Source: Candidatus Hydrogenedentota bacterium (GTDB lineage Bacteria; Hydrogenedentota; Hydrogenedentia; Hydrogenedentales; CAITNO01). Taken from it: a stretch of DNA of 8,662 bases. The DNA lies in assembly GCA_007124105.1 (NCBI GenBank), contig SLFT01000054.1, forward strand, positions 1 to 8,662, in the 5' to 3' direction. The position numbers and the translations under genes were made by a program. Shown here one piece after another: positions 5,977 to 8,662 of this stretch (its first letter is position 1; the number at the start of each line of letters is the position of its first letter). A model generated the notes under the pieces. It was not told the origin of the DNA and searched no databases. It was given only the letters and a program-made list of their open reading frames with translations.

Positions 5977-6270
5977 TTACGGGTGCAGCGAAGGGGGGCC
6001 TGCTTTCCCAGCGCGTTTTTCATAGTGCCCTTTTCCGTTTCGCACATACTTGGTGAAGCCGTGGCGTTCAATATTTTCGTCGCTTGTAATTTCTTTAGCC
6101 TTGCGTTCGTTGCCCCATCCTGCGATATGGGGCGCGGAAAATACCCGTCGAATCTTTTGTCCTGTTTCGGGGTGTATTGTCATGGGCGGCTCGTTCATAC
6201 CGTGGATAATATCCACGCATTCCCCTTCTGAGCCATCTTCGTTAACGAGTTGATAAGTATAAACTGGCAT
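5977..6270 (-). CDS. FmdB-like small protein lacking the zinc-ribbon cysteines
   Basis: This 97-residue protein follows the FmdB/CxxC regulatory-protein pattern: MPVYTYQ at the start, GMNEPPMT (24-31) where FmdB has SMSDPPL, and GQKIRRVFSAP (37-47) where it has GGKVRRLISAP. The four cysteines that bind zinc in classical FmdB are absent. Positions 8-11 read LVNE instead of CxxC, and 33-37 read HPETG instead of the CPKCG type; the only cysteine is C18. The C-terminal half contains GFTKYVRNGKGHYEK (71-85). The gene starts 39 nt after leuD and is probably the last gene of the leu operon; its ribosome site is weak. Its biochemical role is unknown. The family link is from motifs and is fairly good. 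Confidence 0.8.
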   Translation of the reverse strand: MPVYTYQLVNEDGSEGECVDIIHGMNEPPMTIHPETGQKIRRVFSAPHIAGWGNERKAKEITSDENIERHGFTKYVRNGKGHYEKRAGKAGPPSLHP

Positions 6271-6309
6271 AATACGGTTCCCATTGCGTTAGACACTTCT
6301 GACGGTACG

Positions 6310-6909
6310 CTATTTAGCGAGTCCATGCACTTTTTCATATTCGGTTATTTTATCTTCATGGCGCAAGGTTAATCCGATCTGGTCCCAGCCATTTAAGAGA
6401 CGCTGTTTTAAGAACGGCTGTATGTCAAAATTGATGACAGCGCCGTCCGGCTTTACAATCACCTGTTCATCGAGTTTGATGGTCAACGCATAGCCATCGG
6501 CGTTTCGCACTTCGTCGAAAAGTTCGTTAATCGTTGTCTGGGGCAGTCTGACCGGCAACATGCCGTTGTTGAAACAATTATTATGGAAGATATCGGCAAA
6601 GGAGGGGGCCAGAATACATCTGAACCCGTAGTCGGACAATGCCCACGGGGCGTGTTCACGGGAGGAGCCGCAACCGAAGTTATCGCCTGTCAACAGAATG
6701 CTGGCATTGTTGTAGCGTTCCTGGTTGGGCTCGAAATCGGGGTTTGGCGTCTTGCCGTCGTCGAGATACCGCCAGTCATAAAACAAGACATCCTCATATC
6801 CGGTACGTTCGATGCGTTTCAGGAACTGTTTGGGAATAATCTGGTCGGTATCTACATTTCTGGCTTCCAGAGGCGCCACAATGCCTGTATGCTCCGTAAA
6901 TGGTTTCAT
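6310..6909 (-). CDS. leuD: 3-isopropylmalate dehydratase small subunit (LeuD)
   Basis: The 199-residue length is normal for the bacterial small subunit. It shows NVDTDQIIPKQFL (18-30) and the substrate-loop motif NFGCGSSREHAPWAL (77-91). With LeuC it converts 2-isopropylmalate to 3-isopropylmalate in leucine biosynthesis in the cytoplasm. GAAGG (minus 6920-6916) lies 6 nt before the ATG. It follows leuC by 70 nt and precedes the FmdB-like gene by 39 nt, all on the minus strand, indicating one operon. Confidence 0.98.
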   Translation of the reverse strand: MKPFTEHTGIVAPLEARNVDTDQIIPKQFLKRIERTGYEDVLFYDWRYLDDGKTPNPDFEPNQERYNNASILLTGDNFGCGSSREHAPWALSDYGFRCILAPSFADIFHNNCFNNGMLPVRLPQTTINELFDEVRNADGYALTIKLDEQVIVKPDGAVINFDIQPFLKQRLLNGWDQIGLTLRHEDKITEYEKVHGLAK

Positions 6910-6979
6910 TGGTTGCCTTCATCCTTATGCGTTTGCCGCGCACAGCGCGGCGGCAGTTTTGAATATGCTTTCTTCTGAT

Positions 6980-8395
6980 TTAACTGGGGTTGTAATTCCA
7001 GTGACGAATATCGGTGAAATGCCCTTTCACGGCGGCCGCGGCGGCCATGGCTGGACTCACCAAGTGCGTACGCCCGCCCTTTCCCTGTCTGCCCTCAAAA
7101 TTGCGATTGGATGTAGCGGCGCACCGGTCGCCAGGATTGAGACGGTCGTCATTCATGGCCAGACACATGGAGCACCCCGCTTCGCGCCACTCGAAGCCGG
7201 CGGCGACAAATATTTTGTCCAGGCCTTCAGTTTCCGCCTGTTGCTTGACCTGATGAGAACCGGGCACCAGCAATGCCTGTTGTATGTTTGGCGCAATAGT
7301 ATAGCCGTGCAGTACCTTCGCCGCTTCGCGCAAATCTTCTATCCTTCCGTTTGTGCATGAGCCGATGAATACCTTGTCAATGGAAATGGTTGTTATGGGG
7401 GCGCCTGGTTCGAGCGCCATGTAATGCAATGCCTTTTCACAGGCAAGTCGTTTGCCGGCATCTTTGATTTCGTCTGGAATGGGGACGCAATCGCTTATGC
7501 CTGCGACCATCTCCGGGCTGGTGCCCCAGGTAACTTGTGGCTCAATAGCGTTCGCGTCAAATTCGATTATAGTGTCGTAACTGCATTCCGGATCGGACGC
7601 CCATTGGCGCCAGTCCTGTTTGAGCGCGTCAAAGGGTTTGTCCGTTGGCAGATATGGCCTGTCGGCGAGGTAGGCAAAAGTGGTTTCGTCAGGCGAGATT
7701 ATTCCTGCGCGCGCGCCCGCTTCAATGGTCATGTTGCATAAGGTCATGCGCGCTTCCATGCTCATGTTGCGAATAACGGCGCCGGTATACTCGATAACAT
7801 ACCCGGTGCCGCCGGAAGTGCCGATTGTCCCTATTACGGCCAGTACAATATCCTTGGCTGTTACGCCCGGCGGCAGTTTTCCGTTTATGCGTACTTCCAT
7901 GGTTTTTGATGGTTTCTGGAGCAGCGTCTGCGTGGCGAGTACATGCTCGACCTCGCTGGTGCCAATGCCGTGGGCCAAGGCGCCAAAAGCGCCGTGTGTG
8001 GAAGTGTGCGAGTCGCCGCACACGATGGTCATCCCCGGCAGCGTCAAGCCAAGCTCCGGACCGACAACATGCACAATGCCGTTGCGCGGGTCCCGCATAT
8101 CAAAACAGGTAATGCCGAATTCCGCGCAATTTGCTGCGAGCGTTTCTACCTGCGCGCGGCTAAGCGGGTCTGCAATAGGTCCTGTACGTTCAGTGGTGGG
8201 GATATTATGGTCCATGGTGGCGAACGTCAATTCCGGCCGACGCGCGCGCCTGTTTGCCAACCGCAATCCCTCAAATGCCTGTGGCGACGTCACTTCATGA
8301 ACGTAGTGACGATCAATGTAAAGAATGGGCTCCTGCCCTTCCGGTTCAGCTACCAGATGGGCCTCCCAAATCTTTTGATAAATGTTTCTGGCCAT
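6980..8395 (-). CDS. leuC: 3-isopropylmalate dehydratase large subunit (LeuC)
   Basis: The 471-residue protein is an aconitase-family hydro-lyase. It carries the three [4Fe-4S] cysteines: C347 in FIGSCTNGR, and C408 and C411 in AGCSMC. It also has the conserved DHNIPTT (62-68) and CGDSHTSTHGAFGALAHGIG (126-145). Length and motifs fit the long bacterial LeuC type. It needs LeuD, encoded next, for isomerase activity. AAAGGA (minus 8408-8403) is 7 nt before the ATG, supporting this start. A promoter at 8520-8491 lies upstream. No frameshift or missing catalytic residue is seen. Confidence 0.98.
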   Translation of the reverse strand: MARNIYQKIWEAHLVAEPEGQEPILYIDRHYVHEVTSPQAFEGLRLANRRARRPELTFATMDHNIPTTERTGPIADPLSRAQVETLAANCAEFGITCFDMRDPRNGIVHVVGPELGLTLPGMTIVCGDSHTSTHGAFGALAHGIGTSEVEHVLATQTLLQKPSKTMEVRINGKLPPGVTAKDIVLAVIGTIGTSGGTGYVIEYTGAVIRNMSMEARMTLCNMTIEAGARAGIISPDETTFAYLADRPYLPTDKPFDALKQDWRQWASDPECSYDTIIEFDANAIEPQVTWGTSPEMVAGISDCVPIPDEIKDAGKRLACEKALHYMALEPGAPITTISIDKVFIGSCTNGRIEDLREAAKVLHGYTIAPNIQQALLVPGSHQVKQQAETEGLDKIFVAAGFEWREAGCSMCLAMNDDRLNPGDRCAATSNRNFEGRQGKGGRTHLVSPAMAAAAAVKGHFTDIRHWNYNPS

Positions 8396-8490
8396 AAGGC
8401 AGTCCTTTCATGTTGTTTTAGCCGCCTGGGTTCGGGCATTGATGAAGGCGAGGAATGATGCGAGCGCCGTCCACGACGCCACTGCTGTGG

Positions 8491-8520
8491 ATCATACCGG
8501 TAGAGGATTGCGCGGGTCAA
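8491..8520 (-). promoter_or_regulatory. Sigma-70-type promoter for leuCD
   Basis: On the minus strand a -35 box TTGACC (8520-8515) and a -10 box TATGAT (8496-8491), each 5 of 6 to consensus, are separated by 18 nt. Transcription would begin near 8484, leaving a leader of about 89 nt before leuC. The leader shows only a 4-bp CGTC/GACG hairpin, with no obvious terminator, T-box or leucine-rich leader peptide. Confidence 0.55.
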
Positions 8521-8662
8521 TATGATGTACAATGACAGTGCCCAGGTCATCGCATCGTTTCTGAGTTTTCTGTATCGTGGCTGTGCGCCGTACGAATCCG
8601 TATCGGTGAATTAGATGCTCCGGCGGTTGGTTTGTTTGCTGCTTCTGAGGGCTGAAGCATAA

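Noticed and set aside
5717..5977. 86-codon minus frame whose ATG overlaps the FmdB-like stop (TAATG)
   Set aside because: The overlap is suggestive of coupling, but the product has no motif and the Cys/Ser-rich composition of translated non-coding DNA.
8492..8662. Open minus frame from the right edge ending with TGA at 8494-8492, possibly the C-terminus of a gene upstream of leuC
   Set aside because: Only 56 sense codons are visible and they match no family I know; the leuC promoter overlaps its end. It cannot be settled without the sequence beyond the window.

Overview
The window looks like chromosomal DNA of a free-living bacterium. Its genes have Shine-Dalgarno sequences, sigma-70-type promoters and leucine biosynthesis. 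Coding GC is moderate to high (42 of 60 bases at 2041-2100 by hand count), while the gene-poor stretch near 5.1-5.97 kb is clearly more AT-rich (22 of 60 at 5401-5460). The gene set (a StrS-type aminotransferase, an exported GH36-like protein, a UbiB-family kinase, and an FmdB-like protein without its zinc cysteines) would suit an uncultured planctomycete- or Hydrogenedentes-like lineage. That placement is a weak inference.

Layout. (1) 1-437, minus: N-terminal part of a DegT/DnrJ/EryC1/StrS aminotransferase that runs off the left edge. (2) 438-876: divergent intergenic region with a good promoter for the next gene. (3) 877-4785, plus: a secreted GH36/alpha-galactosidase-like protein whose recognisable active-site motifs are altered, followed 57 nt later by a UbiB/AarF kinase. 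The kinase frame carries an in-frame TAG at 4444-4446 exactly between the kinase domain and the membrane tail. (4) 4786-5061: a bidirectional terminator, then a tandem duplication of about 93 bp. Read on the minus strand, each copy is a two-hairpin RNA with C-rich loops ending in a rho-independent terminator. (5) 5062-5976: about 0.9 kb with no gene I can recognise, holding a CAT/CAC microsatellite and a near-consensus CRP-type palindrome. (6) 8395-5977, minus: leuC-leuD plus a small FmdB-like gene, driven by a good promoter at 8491-8520.

Working together: LeuC and LeuD form isopropylmalate isomerase, and the FmdB-like gene is probably co-transcribed with them. The GH36-like and UbiB genes probably share one plus-strand transcript ending at 4855. 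The two points most worth following up are the tandem C-loop RNA/terminator repeat, which resembles sibling anti-Shine-Dalgarno sRNAs or the actinobacterial 6C RNA architecture, and the amber codon that splits UbiB.
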